Assembly: GCF_037975245.1 (NCBI RefSeq)
Contig: NC_092572.1
Coordinates: forward strand, 19,211,989-19,275,988
DNA: 64,000 nucleotides
Origin: Apostichopus japonicus
Taxonomy: Eukaryota; Echinodermata; Holothuroidea; Aspidochirotida; Stichopodidae
Direction of reading: 5' to 3'
A program made the translations under genes and the position numbers. Below the pieces are notes generated by a model. The model saw nothing but the letters and a program-made list of their open reading frames with translations, was not told where the DNA came from and did not search any database. Below are positions 63,033 through 64,000 of this stretch, one piece after another (within the stretch, counting starts at the first letter, position 1; every line of letters begins with the position of its first letter).

Positions 63033-63629
63033 CTAAGGAAAAAAGGCAAAGAAAATACGTAGGTGTGCACATTAATGGAGTTAGGAAAGATGAGAGAGAT
63101 AATTAACTAAGATTTGGTCATTTTCGGAAGAGGGGCAGTTTTTTTTTATGCTGATTCAAACATTCACAAAACTGCTCTCGTATCACACAAACTACTCCCC
63201 TGCACCCCACCCCCTCCCATCCCCTGAATTTCCTTGATCCATTTCTAATGGAGTAACTGCAAAACCAGCAGAAAAAATGTCACAATTGAATACGTTTCTG
63301 GAATGAGGCAACCACAGGTAATAAGTCGGGGACAATTTACAAAACACACCTCTTTGAGCAAAGATGATACCCAAACTAGAACAGAATATATCATCCTGTG
63401 TGAACACAGAAAGTTTGTTTCTGAGATCAAATTGATCAAAATGAATACTCAGACTTGATCTATCTTCACAGTTGATTGCGGTTCCATATATAAACCCCAT
63501 AACATGTCTGATGGATGAAGTTCATGAGACAAGTTTCCATAGTTTAAGGTGGGTATGGGAAAGAAGGGGAGGAGGAAGGTGTACTGCTGGAGGAATGATG
63601 GCTCCCGAAATGTGTCCTAGACGACTCAC
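63033..63629 (-). other. Gene 2 intron, nothing notable
   Basis: Intron of about 600 bp with a C-rich stretch near 63197-63225. No repeat family or exon is seen. Confidence 0.6.
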
Positions 63630-63670
63630 CAGAATGGACGGTTGTATCTTCCTGTTTTGTTCAGTGTGAT
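63630..63670 (-). CDS. Unrecognised gene 2, upstream exon (partial gene, 5' end outside window)
   Basis: Minus-strand acceptor tccttcacag precedes 63670 and donor gtgagt follows 63630. Only 41 nt; read with two leading bases completing a previous codon it gives HTEQNRKIQPSIL, joining in frame to TWFQVADE. The other two frames are less suitable: one creates a stop at the junction and one contains an early TGA. No start codon is present, so earlier exons must lie beyond 64000. Confidence 0.7.
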
Positions 63671-63699
63671 CTGTGAAGGAAATAGTCAATATTTATCAT

Positions 63700-64000
63700 A
63701 TGGGTATTAGTTGGCATATGGTACACTCTATGATATGGTATATACTGTATCTCTTAGGATGTGGTATATGGTATTGTATATAGTACATATATGGTATGAT
63801 ATATGGTATGGTATGGTCTTCGTTGCGGAATGGTACAGTATTTGTTATGCTGTGCATGGTTTATGGTTGGGGATATGGTCTTTGGTATGGTATACTGTAT
63901 CTCTTAGTGTGTGGTATATGGTATTGTATATCTAGTACATATATGGTATGATATGGTCTTTGTTGTGGTATGGTTTTTGTTCTGATATACATGGTTTATG
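63700..64000. repeat. TATGG-rich low-complexity repeat at window edge
   Basis: tggtatatggtattgtatat and catatatggtatgatat motifs recur with a longer unit of about 170 bp (gtatctctta...atggtttatg) appearing twice. It runs off the window and lies inside the next gene 2 intron. Confidence 0.8.

Overview
The window is AT-rich animal (metazoan) nuclear DNA. It has short GT-AG exons in long introns, abundant microsatellites and minisatellites, tRNA-derived SINE-like sequence and at least one hAT-type MITE. No bacterial, viral or CRISPR content is visible. The protein relationships fit a marine invertebrate; an invertebrate deuterostome such as an echinoderm is my best guess, but this is an impression from repeat texture and protein similarity, not a demonstrated assignment.

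Two genes are supported. Gene 1 (+ strand, about 6986-49472) is a PHLDB/LL5-family gene. Fifteen coding exons join without a frame break into a protein of about 1446 residues: a novel-looking N-terminal extension, an FHA domain (exons at 29760, 30356 and 31111), a long Ser/Pro-rich disordered region in one 1.7 kb exon, coiled-coil segments over eleven exons, and a C-terminal PH domain held whole in the last exon. LL5 proteins are cortical PIP3-binding scaffolds that work with CLASP, ELKS and liprins in microtubule anchoring. The first coding exon lies 21 kb upstream of the second and is the least certain part of the model.

Gene 2 (- strand, 63670 down to 57722, 5' end outside the window) is an unrecognised gene. 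Four exons join in frame into at least 560 residues: a helical conserved-looking N-terminal part, a basic patch, an acidic disordered region, and a C-terminal array of 8-residue repeats encoded by a 24-bp minisatellite. The minisatellite block continues past the stop codon. The two genes are convergent, with 8.2 kb between their stop codons.

Region by region: 1-6985 is upstream/5' DNA with a 401-bp hAT MITE and an 83-bp minisatellite; 7184-28271 is intron 1, packed with minisatellites, a SINE-like tRNA relic and an Rfam-testable ribozyme-like fold; 28272-49472 carries the remaining LL5 exons; 49473-57721 is the intergenic/3' UTR interval with a 211-bp duplication that includes the last LL5 codons and a 480-bp fold-back element; 57722-64000 is gene 2. 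I see no new multi-gene biological system. The best leads are the LL5 N-terminal extension, the minisatellite-encoded tail of gene 2, the intronic membrane-protein-like ORF at 41242, and several structured repeats.
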